From assembly GCA_934091015.1 (NCBI GenBank), contig CAKOKM010000020.1, positions 1 through 23,474 on the forward strand: DNA of 23,474 nucleotides. The letters run 5' to 3'. The notes beneath the pieces were generated by a model. The model made no database searches, was not told the origin of the DNA, and saw only the letters and a program-made list of their open reading frames with translations. A program made the position numbers and the translations under genes. Every line of letters begins with the position of its first letter. Position 1 is the first letter of the stretch. Below, in pieces: positions 7,829-14,818 of this stretch. Source of the DNA: an uncultured Bacilli bacterium (GTDB lineage: Bacteria; Bacillota_I; Bacilli_A; RF39; UBA660).

Positions 7829-8777
7829 AAGGCTTATAGTACAAATATAAGCTTTTTATTATGCTTACTAATGGTGTCGAAATAAGCATACCTATTATCC
7901 CAAAAAAGTGGCCGAATATAATTAAACCTATTAAAATGATAATAGGATGAATATTAAGTGATTTACTCATAATAATGGGATGAATAAAAGTGGATTCTAT
8001 GAACTGTAAAACAACTACTAAAATTAAAGCATATACACCGATTGATTTAGATACTGTAAAACCAATTAAAACAGCTGGTGCTCCTCCGATGTATGGTCCT
8101 ATATAAGGAATAATATTAGTTAATGAAATAAGAAGGGATAATAATAATACATATGGCATTTTAATTATTTTAAATGAAATAATTGTCATAACAAAAAGAA
8201 TTACGGTATCTAAAAGAGTACCCTTTACAAATAATCTTAAGTTAGTACTTATTTCGTTAACTAATTTACTAGGTGTATATTTAGCAATAAATCTAGTTAC
8301 TCTTTTATTATCGACTAGAAAATAATAAGATATAAATAAACTATAAAATAAATTTAGAATAACATCTTTAACACTTATCGTAATATTTATTAATTTATAA
8401 CTTAATTGTTTAACATCAATTTTAGATAAAATATGATTAGGAATATGATTATATATGTTTTCTAACATCGGAATAATATGTTTAGACTCGTTAGTTATAA
8501 ATGGAACTAAAAAATAGCCAAATATTAAAATTATAATTATGATTAAGAAATAACAAATAATTGTACTGGCTGTATAACTATAATTCTTACTAAATTTATT
8601 AACTAAAGGCTTTAATATCCAAGCTATAACATAACCAATTATAACTGGACTAACTAATTTAAAAATAGTACAACAAAAATTAGTTATCTTACATTCTCTT
8701 ATAACTACTAATAATAGTAAGATATCTACCAAAATAATTAACAATTTTAATAATTTTGACTTTCTAATTTTTACCAT
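7806..8777 (-). CDS. AI-2E family (UPF0118) membrane transporter
   Basis: This 323-residue polytopic membrane protein belongs to the AI-2E/PerM family. Family members export autoinducer-2 or other small molecules, or act as sodium/proton antiporters; the substrate here is not inferable. Hydrophobic segments lie near residues 12-25, 37-55, 70-90, 145-160, 190-230, 235-265 and 280-310. The C-terminal signature is clear: SLTNIIPYIGPYIGGAPAVL, VVLQFIESTFIHPIIM, then SLNIHPIIILIGLIIFGHFF and IGMLISTPLVSIIK. The basic C-terminus KPFKKLLKK is cytoplasmic by the positive-inside rule. The start ATG has no Shine-Dalgarno; a TAAAAT element lies 5 bases before it. It lies downstream of trmB but a terminator separates them. 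The 3' end overlaps the convergent plus-strand gene by 23 bp. Confidence 0.9.
   Translation of the reverse strand: MVKIRKSKLLKLLIILVDILLLLVVIRECKITNFCCTIFKLVSPVIIGYVIAWILKPLVNKFSKNYSYTASTIICYFLIIIIILIFGYFLVPFITNESKHIIPMLENIYNHIPNHILSKIDVKQLSYKLINITISVKDVILNLFYSLFISYYFLVDNKRVTRFIAKYTPSKLVNEISTNLRLFVKGTLLDTVILFVMTIISFKIIKMPYVLLLSLLISLTNIIPYIGPYIGGAPAVLIGFTVSKSIGVYALILVVVLQFIESTFIHPIIMSKSLNIHPIIILIGLIIFGHFFGIIGMLISTPLVSIIKSLYLYYKPFKKLLKK
7826..7857 (+). terminator. Intrinsic terminator after the transglutaminase-like gene
   Basis: The stem GCTTATA (7832-7838) and TATAAGC (7846-7852), extended by AAA/TTT around a bulged G, is followed by T5. It lies within the 3' coding end of the convergent permease gene. 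Confidence 0.65.
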
Positions 8778-8800
8778 ATTTTATTTTAAGTAGAATAAAT

Positions 8801-8826
8801 AAAAAAATACCACTATTAATGGTATT
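8801..8826 (-). terminator. trmB terminator overlapping its stop codon
   Basis: On the minus strand AATACCA (8826-8820), a 7-base loop and TGGTATT (8812-8806) are followed by TTTTT (8805-8801). The 5' arm starts inside the trmB TAA codon. Confidence 0.8.
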
Positions 8827-9463
8827 AATCTTCATATACGGCGTCTACGTAATAAATTGGTCTTCCTTCTTTAAAATATTGTTTTTCATAATTAGTCATA
8901 ATATTTGGAATATTTCTTTCATCATGATGTAGATCTAAACTTACTTTTTCAAAGGTGTACCAGTAACTTGATAGATATTCTAAAGAATAAGCAAAGAATC
9001 CTTTATTATCTGTTTTTAAGATAATATGTTTATGTTTTTTAAAGATACGGTCATATAATCTTAAATATACAGGATGAGTAAATCTTCTTTTTTCATCTTG
9101 TTTTTTAGGCCATGGATCACAAAATGTTAAATAAATAGTATCTATTTCTTTACCAAAAATATTTATTATTTCTTTAGCATCAATATTTATTAATTTTAAA
9201 TTAGGTAATTTTTTATTTTCTAAATTATCAACCGCCATAACCATTTGAGAATCGACTACTTCTAAGCCAATAAAATTAATATTAGGAAAATTTTTAGCCA
9301 TATCTATAATAAAATCTCCTCTACCCATTCCTAATTCTAAATGAATTGGATTTGAGTTTTCAAATACTTCTTTCCATTTATTTTTATATTTTTCAGGATT
9401 ATTTACTACATAAGGACTATTTTTAACTATTTTATCCGCATTTTTTATTACTTTATATTGCAT
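8825..9463 (-). CDS. trmB: tRNA (guanine-N7-)-methyltransferase
   Basis: TrmB uses S-adenosylmethionine to make 7-methylguanosine at position 46 in the variable loop of tRNA. The 212-residue Rossmann-fold protein shows the SAM-binding motif LELGMGRGDF (about 42-51), the adenosine-contacting FIGLEVV, the family catalytic signature TFCDPWPKKQDEKRRF (about 113-128), and the C-terminal TNYEKQYFKEGRPIYY. Length matches the usual 210-240. The ribosome binding site AGAGGGA lies about 9-10 bases before the ATG. It follows the HD-domain gene by 38 bp on the same strand, so both are probably cotranscribed, and a terminator follows directly. Confidence 0.95.
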   Translation of the reverse strand: MQYKVIKNADKIVKNSPYVVNNPEKYKNKWKEVFENSNPIHLELGMGRGDFIIDMAKNFPNINFIGLEVVDSQMVMAVDNLENKKLPNLKLINIDAKEIINIFGKEIDTIYLTFCDPWPKKQDEKRRFTHPVYLRLYDRIFKKHKHIILKTDNKGFFAYSLEYLSSYWYTFEKVSLDLHHDERNIPNIMTNYEKQYFKEGRPIYYVDAVYED

Positions 9464-9501
9464 ATCAATTTTCCCTCTTTCTAAATAATTATAACAATTT
9501 A

Positions 9502-10449
9502 TTAATACTTTGTATATCTAATATTATTAACTATAGGATCAAGTTTACGATCTTTAATCTTAACGTTTGTTAAAGTTTTATTAGGCAACATATTTTGATA
9601 TAGTTTAAAATAGAGTTTTATTAAGTCATCATTACAATTCTTAATTATATTAAATATCTGATTATCATTTAAAACGTATAAATCATTATATTTTAATACT
9701 TTCATATTAATTAGTCTTTTAACAATTTTAGATAATACATTCATTTCTTCATAATCATCTACACATCTAGTCATATTGTTAATAATATCATTAAGTTCAA
9801 CCATCCTATCTGCAACTCCAATATTATCAAATCCGAATTCTTCTTTGTCTTCTTCATTTTTAAAAACAGATAAATGAGTATATATTTTTCTTATTTCTTC
9901 AATTGTTAATTCTTTAGACCATGCTAAATTACATAGAAATACAAAATCTAATCGATCTGCACATAACTTAGGTCTAGGTAAATCAACTAAACTTTTTGAT
10001 TTAAAATCAGCTATATCTACTATATTTATACATATATTTTTAAAATAATTTAGCAACTCTTTATCATTATAAAATAAATATTCTTCTAGATTTAATTCGG
10101 TACTTTCTTGATTAATATAATCTCCATTTAAATAATCAATAACATGTGATAAAGCTGGCGTTGTTGCATCATGAAATAATGCAGCCAATGTTAATTTATC
10201 ATTATAACTTTGATTCCAAACATGTAGTGCACATGAAATAGAATGATCTAATCTAGAAATATCATATTTAAAATCGTATACGTAAGGACTGGCATTTAAA
10301 GCTCCACAAAAGTAACTAACATCTTTTAATCTCATTAAAGTTTTGCTTTCAATAAACGGAATTAAAAAACTAGGAAAATGTTTGCATATTATTTGAAAAT
10401 ATTCTTTTAATTCTGGATTTAATTTTTCATAATATTCATTAAAACTCAT
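9502..10449 (-). CDS. HD-domain metal-dependent phosphohydrolase
   Basis: This 315-residue protein is of the HD superfamily, metal-dependent phosphohydrolases acting on nucleotides, (p)ppGpp, cyclic nucleotides or phospho-compounds. The metal site is visible as H69 (RLDHSISCALHV), H93-D94 (AALFHDATTP), H102 (LSHVID) and the distal Asp in LCADRLDF (D165). The FHD...P..SH(V/A) pattern also occurs in dGTPase-like HD proteins, but other dGTPase features are not apparent, so the substrate is left open. The start has AAAGGAG 8 bases upstream, and a well-spaced promoter precedes it. It is transcribed with trmB. The C-terminal 90 residues are alpha-helical with no assigned domain. Confidence 0.82.
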   Translation of the reverse strand: MSFNEYYEKLNPELKEYFQIICKHFPSFLIPFIESKTLMRLKDVSYFCGALNASPYVYDFKYDISRLDHSISCALHVWNQSYNDKLTLAALFHDATTPALSHVIDYLNGDYINQESTELNLEEYLFYNDKELLNYFKNICINIVDIADFKSKSLVDLPRPKLCADRLDFVFLCNLAWSKELTIEEIRKIYTHLSVFKNEEDKEEFGFDNIGVADRMVELNDIINNMTRCVDDYEEMNVLSKIVKRLINMKVLKYNDLYVLNDNQIFNIIKNCNDDLIKLYFKLYQNMLPNKTLTNVKIKDRKLDPIVNNIRYTKY

Positions 10450-10475
10450 AACTATTTTCTCCTTTATTAGTAGTT

Positions 10476-10504
10476 ATATTAAATTAATTAAATAATAAAG
10501 TCAA
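10476..10504 (-). promoter_or_regulatory. Promoter of the HD gene-trmB operon
   Basis: -35 TTGACT at 10504-10499 and -10 TAATAT at 10481-10476 are 17 bp apart, about 27 bases upstream of the HD-gene start codon. TATAAC overlaps the -10 with a longer spacing and is less likely. Confidence 0.7.
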
Positions 10505-10737
10505 TGACAAAGATTATAAATTAAAATTTAACATTTTTGAATTTCATCTATGCTTTCTTTTTTTATGATAAAATAACCTTGATTCTCAATAGGATTAAAA
10601 ATACTAACTACCGTAAATTATTTTTATTATTATTTGTTTGTAAATTATTTCCAGGTGTTTTTATTTTGGAATTTAATAAAATTTGCATTTATTGTTTATT
10701 CTAACTGACTTAATTTTGTTAAGCATGAAATTTATAT
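10505..10737. other. AT-rich intergenic stretch, no gene seen
   Basis: Between the HD-gene promoter and the terminator of the surface protein gene I see no coding frame with a ribosome binding site and no convincing structured RNA. GTAAATTATTT occurs twice (from about 10613 and 10640), and a small CTTAA/TTAAG inverted repeat is present near 10709-10723; both are weak in such AT-rich DNA. Confidence 0.5.
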
Positions 10738-10773
10738 AAAAAAAAATTTATACAAATTGTTTGCATAAATTTT
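10738..10773 (-). terminator. Intrinsic terminator of the surface protein gene
   Basis: On the minus strand AAAATTTATGCAAA (10773-10760) pairs with TTTGTATAAATTTT (10756-10743) with one G-U pair and a 3-base loop. The arm continues into a T run to 10738. It starts 17 bases after the stop codon. Confidence 0.85.
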
Positions 10774-10789
10774 TTATATTTAAAATTTT

Positions 10790-12352
10790 TTATCTACATT
10801 CCTCATATGTGATTGCATAAGGATTATTTCTTGTTCCATCTCCACAGACAAATTTAATGTCTTTTTTTAAATAAATTGTTGGATATACTCTGCCCGTAGC
10901 CGATGTTGATTTTGGTGCATGATAACTATAATCATATAGGTACATATTTGATGTTGATGTATTATCTTTTGTTAAGGTTAAATTATAATTTCCAAATGAT
11001 GAACAGGTTGATAAATCACTTGCACAATCGGCTCCTAATTTTTCATATAAATAATCAGTTAAACTTGGTAATCCGATTTTACCTGTCCATGTTTTCTTAT
11101 TTGTGGTATATGGGGTTAATCCTCTTTCTTGTTTATATGCATCTTCTAAACTTACATTTAAACTATCTAATCCTCCAATATCCCATTCGACATTAGCTAT
11201 TAGATCTAGATAAGCGTTAGGATCATCACTGCCTAAATCATTATCATAATCAAAGTATCTTTGTTTTAAATAATATTGATTTAAACTTGTTAAATAACTA
11301 TTATCTCCTACATTTAATTCTTGCATTAAACTTGATGTTTCCCAATTATTTTTCCCATTTGTATCAAATGATGGTTTTGAATAATAACCAAGTTTAATTT
11401 TCAATAACCTTTCATATTCTCCAGTGTCGACATTTTTAACTTTGAACACTCCTATTATTTGGGCACGTTGTCCAAATATTTTTATGTAATTTGATATTTG
11501 TAAAGTTGTTCCTAACAATCTTGTTTCATAATAATTCTGGTTTTGATTTGATACTGTTGTTGTATTTAATAATGATTCATTTCTGGTAAATCTAACATTT
11601 TTATCTGGTGTATTATCAGTAAATATTTTTGTTAAATATAAACTATTATCTTGGGTTTCTAATTGTCTATCTATTGTATCTACTGCTGTTTGGCCTGCTA
11701 TCTCGGTTGATAATGCATCATTTATTAATATCTTTCCATTAAAGGTTGCTCCTTTATTGTAATTTTGATTTTCTCCTGTATCTCTAAACATCATTTTTAA
11801 ATTAAAGGTTATTACTTGTTCTCCACTTGATGCTTTAAACTCTCCTTTAGCTATCTCTTGTTTGTATGTTTCTCCACTCCAGTCTTCTATATATCCTTCT
11901 GTATAATCTACTAATGTTGTCGGTAAACCATTAAGATTTTCTGATGTTAGTTGAACAAGACCTTTTAACGCACAACTTATGTTTTCATTTTCATCAGTTC
12001 TTTTTATAAAGTATAATAATTCTCTACTATCATTTTGAAACGTGCTTTGATACTCAATACTTACTGTATATGGCATGTTTATGCCTTTTCCTATTGTTGT
12101 GTTTACTCCTGTTAAGGTAAATGTTTTATCAATTAGTATATCATTACTTGGTTTGATATTTGTTGATAGTAATAATGAACTATTTCCATCTTGATAATCT
12201 ATAGTCATTTTACCACCTACTGCTACTATACTTGATCCTGACCTTACATTATTTACTGATGTAAAGTATGCATAACTGATACCTATAAACATTAGTACCA
12301 GTGCTATAATTGTTACTACAATTATTATTTGTTCTTTTTGTTTTCTTTCCAT
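10790..12352 (-). CDS. Secreted or membrane-anchored surface protein, unknown function
   Basis: This 520-residue protein has a basic N-terminus (MERKQKEQ), one hydrophobic helix (about 9-27) ending in GISYAYFTS, then a long extracellular region rich in Asn, Thr, Ser and Asp. The (S/T)YA(Y/F)F(T/S) motif after the helix recalls SipW/TasA/camelysin-type signal regions. The region near IVAVGGKMTIDY fits a beta-sandwich. The C-terminus has GRVYPTIYLKKDIKFVCGDG followed by TRNNPYAI, a 'RPxxxLK...GDGTxxNPY' ending that I recall from large surface proteins of gut Firmicutes. It has four cysteines in its C-terminal third and two close to the end that may form disulfides. I chose ATG 12352; a GTG at 12367 overlaps the AAGGAG ribosome binding site. 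The resulting spacing (14 bases) is long. The promoter has a G7 tract, described separately. Confidence 0.82.
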   Translation of the reverse strand: MERKQKEQIIIVVTIIALVLMFIGISYAYFTSVNNVRSGSSIVAVGGKMTIDYQDGNSSLLLSTNIKPSNDILIDKTFTLTGVNTTIGKGINMPYTVSIEYQSTFQNDSRELLYFIKRTDENENISCALKGLVQLTSENLNGLPTTLVDYTEGYIEDWSGETYKQEIAKGEFKASSGEQVITFNLKMMFRDTGENQNYNKGATFNGKILINDALSTEIAGQTAVDTIDRQLETQDNSLYLTKIFTDNTPDKNVRFTRNESLLNTTTVSNQNQNYYETRLLGTTLQISNYIKIFGQRAQIIGVFKVKNVDTGEYERLLKIKLGYYSKPSFDTNGKNNWETSSLMQELNVGDNSYLTSLNQYYLKQRYFDYDNDLGSDDPNAYLDLIANVEWDIGGLDSLNVSLEDAYKQERGLTPYTTNKKTWTGKIGLPSLTDYLYEKLGADCASDLSTCSSFGNYNLTLTKDNTSTSNMYLYDYSYHAPKSTSATGRVYPTIYLKKDIKFVCGDGTRNNPYAITYEECR

Positions 12353-12385
12353 AAAAAATAATTTCACTCCTTATCTTATAGTGAA

Positions 12386-12413
12386 ATTATATCTCGGTTT
12401 GCCCCCCCGTCAA
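12386..12413 (-). promoter_or_regulatory. Surface protein promoter with a G7 tract in its spacer
   Basis: -35 TTGACG at 12413-12408 and consensus -10 TATAAT at 12391-12386 are 16 bp apart. The spacer starts with G residues: seven consecutive G on the minus strand (12408-12402), the first being the last base of the -35. The -35 lies in the proximal arm of the 17-bp inverted repeat. Confidence 0.75.
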
Positions 12414-12462
12414 GCGAACATTTGTCTTTTTATAAATTTTTTGAAAAATGTTCGCTTGACGG
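12407..12462. repeat. Perfect 17-bp inverted repeat between nrnA and the surface protein gene
   Basis: CCGTCAAGCGAACATTT (12407-12423) and AAATGTTCGCTTGACGG (12446-12462) are perfect reverse complements with a 22-bp AT-rich centre. On the minus strand the stem is followed by a G run, not a T run, so it is not a normal intrinsic terminator. The arm near the surface protein gene carries its -35. Its GC content is well above the surroundings. It could be an operator, a hairpin ending nrnA transcripts by another route, or a recombination site. Confidence 0.85.
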
Positions 12463-12475
12463 TTAAATATTTTAG

Positions 12476-13426
12476 TTAGTTATCTTGATAATTTTTACAT
12501 TCATTATCTATTTCAGCAAATAACTTATCAATATCATCAGGATCTTTAACTCTTGCTCCTGATGCAAGTGGATGTCCCCCACCATTATATTTGCTTGCTA
12601 TTTCATTTATAATAGGTCCTCTTGATCTAATATTAATTTTGTAAAGTTCTTGTCTTTCATCGTAACTAGCAAACGCCCATGCTTTGACTTCTTTAATATA
12701 ATTAAAGTTATTAACCATATTAGAAGCGGTTCCAGAATCAACATTAAATTCTTTAATCATCTCATTTGTTATTTTAATATAGGCAAATCCGTTTTCAGTT
12801 ATTGTCATATTAAGTGCAAGATAAGCTTGAAATTTAAATTCATTAATAGGTCTTTCATATAAAATATTATAAAGATTTTTTAAGTCTATTTTATAATCAT
12901 TTACTAATTTTGATGCTGTATCAAAAGTACTTTTAGATGTAGTTGGTAATAAGAAACGATCTGAATCAGCTACCATTCCTAGAAATAGATTACTAGCAAT
13001 TGATTTATCCATTTTTAATTTGGTTTTAAATATTATTCTAGCAACTATTTCGCAAGCAGAAGCAACGGTTGTATCAACTATTTCAACTTTACCCATTTTA
13101 TCTTCATAAGGATGATGATCTATTTTAATTACTTCTTTAAAGATATTAAAATCTACGCCATCAATACGATAAATATTTGGTACATCAAGTACGATTAATA
13201 AAGGATTTTCTAATGTACTTGCATCTATTTTATCTAAATGACCATAACTTTTAAAACGGGAAACTGATGCTCCAACTGCATATACGTTCTTTTTAGGGAA
13301 CGTTAATTTAATTGAATCTCTTAAAGCAATCTCGGAAGCAACTGCATCGGGATCTGGTCCGACATGACGAGCAATTACGATATTGTCATATTTAGAAATT
13401 AATTTATATATTTTATTTTCCAACAA
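12476..13426 (-). CDS. nrnA: DHH/DHHA1 nanoRNase / pAp phosphatase
   Basis: NrnA-type phosphoesterases degrade 2-5-nt RNAs (and, in some members, pAp or linear dinucleotides), completing RNA turnover in bacteria that lack Orn. The 316-residue protein shows the N-terminal RHVGPDPDAVAS (about 20-31; metal-binding HxxPDxD motif), VLDVP (about 79-83), KIDHHPYED with the DHH motif at 103-105, MVADSDRF, and the DHHA1 domain with GGGHPLASGARV near the C-terminus. All catalytic Asp/His positions are intact. The start is a TTG: two occur in a row (13426 and 13423), and AAGGAG is 4 or 7 bases upstream, so 13423 may be the real one. It lies 11 bp downstream of ackA and is probably cotranscribed with it. 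Confidence 0.92.
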   Translation of the reverse strand: MLENKIYKLISKYDNIVIARHVGPDPDAVASEIALRDSIKLTFPKKNVYAVGASVSRFKSYGHLDKIDASTLENPLLIVLDVPNIYRIDGVDFNIFKEVIKIDHHPYEDKMGKVEIVDTTVASACEIVARIIFKTKLKMDKSIASNLFLGMVADSDRFLLPTTSKSTFDTASKLVNDYKIDLKNLYNILYERPINEFKFQAYLALNMTITENGFAYIKITNEMIKEFNVDSGTASNMVNNFNYIKEVKAWAFASYDERQELYKINIRSRGPIINEIASKYNGGGHPLASGARVKDPDDIDKLFAEIDNECKNYQDN

Positions 13427-13437
13427 ATAACTCCTTA

Positions 13438-14616
13438 CTATTTTGCTAAATTATAAGTATCAGTAGCAATCATTAATTCTTCATTAGTTGGAATAATATA
13501 AACTGGAATTTTACTATTATCAGCACTTATTAGAGTTTCTTTTCCTCTTACGTTATTTCTTTGGGCATCTGGTTTAACTCCTAAACATGCTAATTTTTCC
13601 ATAACTTCCATACGAGTTGAAATTGAATTTTCACCAACTCCAGCAGTAAAGATAATTGCATCACATCCACCTAATTCAACGTAGTATTTAGCAATAAAAT
13701 CTACAATTCTTTTTACATACATTTTTTGAGCAAGAATACATCTTTCATCACCATTATTAATACCATCTTCGATATCTCTTGAATCTGATGATACTCCGCT
13801 TATTCCAAATAAACCTGATTGTTTATTTAAAGCAGTGTCCATTTCTTTAGGTGTCATACCTGTTTCTTCCATAATATATGGTAAAATAGTTGCGTCGATA
13901 TCACCACATCTTGTTCCCATCATAAGTCCTGCATTAGGTGTTAATCCCATTGATGTTTCTACACATCTTCCTGCTTTAACAGCACTAATTGATGCACCAT
14001 TTCCAATATGACAAGTTATTAATCTAGCATTTGGGTTTCCTAAGATTTCATTAGCACGCATACTTACATATTTATGACTTGTTCCATGAGCGCCATATCT
14101 TCTTACAGCATATTTTGTATACCATTCATATGGAACTGGATATAAATATACTTCTTCTTCCATAGTTTGATGGAACGCAGTATCAAACACTAGAGTCTCT
14201 GTAGCATTTGGGAATACACTTTGAGCAGCACGAATTCCAACAACAGCTGCTGGATTGTGAAGTGGTGCTAAACTAGATAACTTTTCAACGATAGAAATAT
14301 TATCTTCAGTTGCTAAAACAGTTTTATCAAAGTATGATCCACCTTGAACTATTCTATGACCAATTCCGGCTATTTCTTCTAAAGACTCAACAATTTTATT
14401 ATCAATTAATTCTTTAACTAATAATTCAAAAGCAGCTTTGTGATCTTTTAGTTCAACTTCCTTTTTAATTTTTTCTCCATTAAATTTAATAGTATAGAAA
14501 GATGAATCTATTCCAATTCTTTCAAATACTCCACTAATTAATTCTTTTTCCTCTGGCATATCAAATAAAGTAAATTTTAAAGATGATGAACCAGCGTTTA
14601 CACTTAATATTTTCAT
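13438..14616 (-). CDS. ackA: Acetate kinase
   Basis: AckA interconverts acetyl phosphate plus ADP and acetate plus ATP, the energy-yielding last step of fermentation to acetate. The 392-residue protein has both family signatures: ILSVNAGSSSLKF at the N-terminus (about 3-15) and, in the middle, LVFDTAFHQTM with PYEWYTKYAVRRYGAHGTSH, then CHIGNGASISAV (phosphate-binding), GLMMGTRCGDIDATI and FTAGVGENS. Length is standard (about 395-400). The ribosome binding site GAGGAGATG is strong. No pta gene is adjacent. A terminator from the preceding small ORF stands just upstream, so ackA probably starts its own transcript, which continues to nrnA. Confidence 0.97.
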   Translation of the reverse strand: MKILSVNAGSSSLKFTLFDMPEEKELISGVFERIGIDSSFYTIKFNGEKIKKEVELKDHKAAFELLVKELIDNKIVESLEEIAGIGHRIVQGGSYFDKTVLATEDNISIVEKLSSLAPLHNPAAVVGIRAAQSVFPNATETLVFDTAFHQTMEEEVYLYPVPYEWYTKYAVRRYGAHGTSHKYVSMRANEILGNPNARLITCHIGNGASISAVKAGRCVETSMGLTPNAGLMMGTRCGDIDATILPYIMEETGMTPKEMDTALNKQSGLFGISGVSSDSRDIEDGINNGDERCILAQKMYVKRIVDFIAKYYVELGGCDAIIFTAGVGENSISTRMEVMEKLACLGVKPDAQRNNVRGKETLISADNSKIPVYIIPTNEELMIATDTYNLAK

Positions 14617-14637
14617 TATTACATCTCCTCAAAAAAT

Positions 14638-14643
14638 ATTATA
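14638..14643 (-). promoter_or_regulatory. -10 element of the ackA promoter
   Basis: TATAAT on the minus strand lies 21 bases upstream of the ackA ATG, between the preceding terminator and the ribosome binding site. No good -35 is visible 16-18 bp upstream, where the terminator stem lies. Confidence 0.5.
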
Positions 14644-14648
14644 CATAA

Positions 14649-14671
14649 AAAGATAGTTTTTGACTATCTTT
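14649..14671 (-). terminator. Terminator at the end of the nifS-thiI operon
   Basis: A perfect 9-bp stem AAAGATAGT (14671-14663) / ACTATCTTT (14657-14649) with a 5-base loop is followed by TT and further T-rich sequence. It begins in the TAA of the 38-residue ORF. Confidence 0.7.
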
Positions 14672-14786
14672 ATTTTAACTTAAAGTAAGAATTAAGTTTA
14701 ATTTTAGGATCTTTTAAGTTTAATCCATATTCATTATTATAAACATTACCTATTTTATCTTTTTCATCTAATGAATAGCCTTTCAA
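14670..14786 (-). CDS. 38-residue small protein after thiI, unknown
   Basis: This short ORF reads MKGYSLDEKDKIGNVYNNEY, then GLNLKDPKIKLNSYFKLK, from a TTG start preceded by GGGTGAT 4 bases away, the same GGTGAT-type ribosome binding site as nifS and the 47-residue protein. It has no hydrophobic segment; it is hydrophilic and rich in Asp, Lys, Asn and Tyr. It lies 32 bp after thiI on the same strand and ends in the operon terminator. I do not recognise a family. Gene status rests on the ribosome binding site, position and composition only. A frame starting at a nearby ATG ends after about 11 codons and is not credible. Confidence 0.45.
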   Translation of the reverse strand: MKGYSLDEKDKIGNVYNNEYGLNLKDPKIKLNSYFKLK

Positions 14787-14818
14787 GATTATCACCCATT
14801 ATTATTATGGATAATAAT

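Noticed and set aside
10903..11196. 97-codon plus-strand frame inside the surface protein gene
   Set aside because: It is the antisense shadow of a gene with good start, promoter and terminator; its composition is a low-complexity Leu/Tyr/Asn sequence.
12407..12462. Intrinsic terminator for ackA-nrnA
   Set aside because: The hairpin is strong, but on the minus strand it is followed by seven G rather than T, so it does not fit factor-independent termination.
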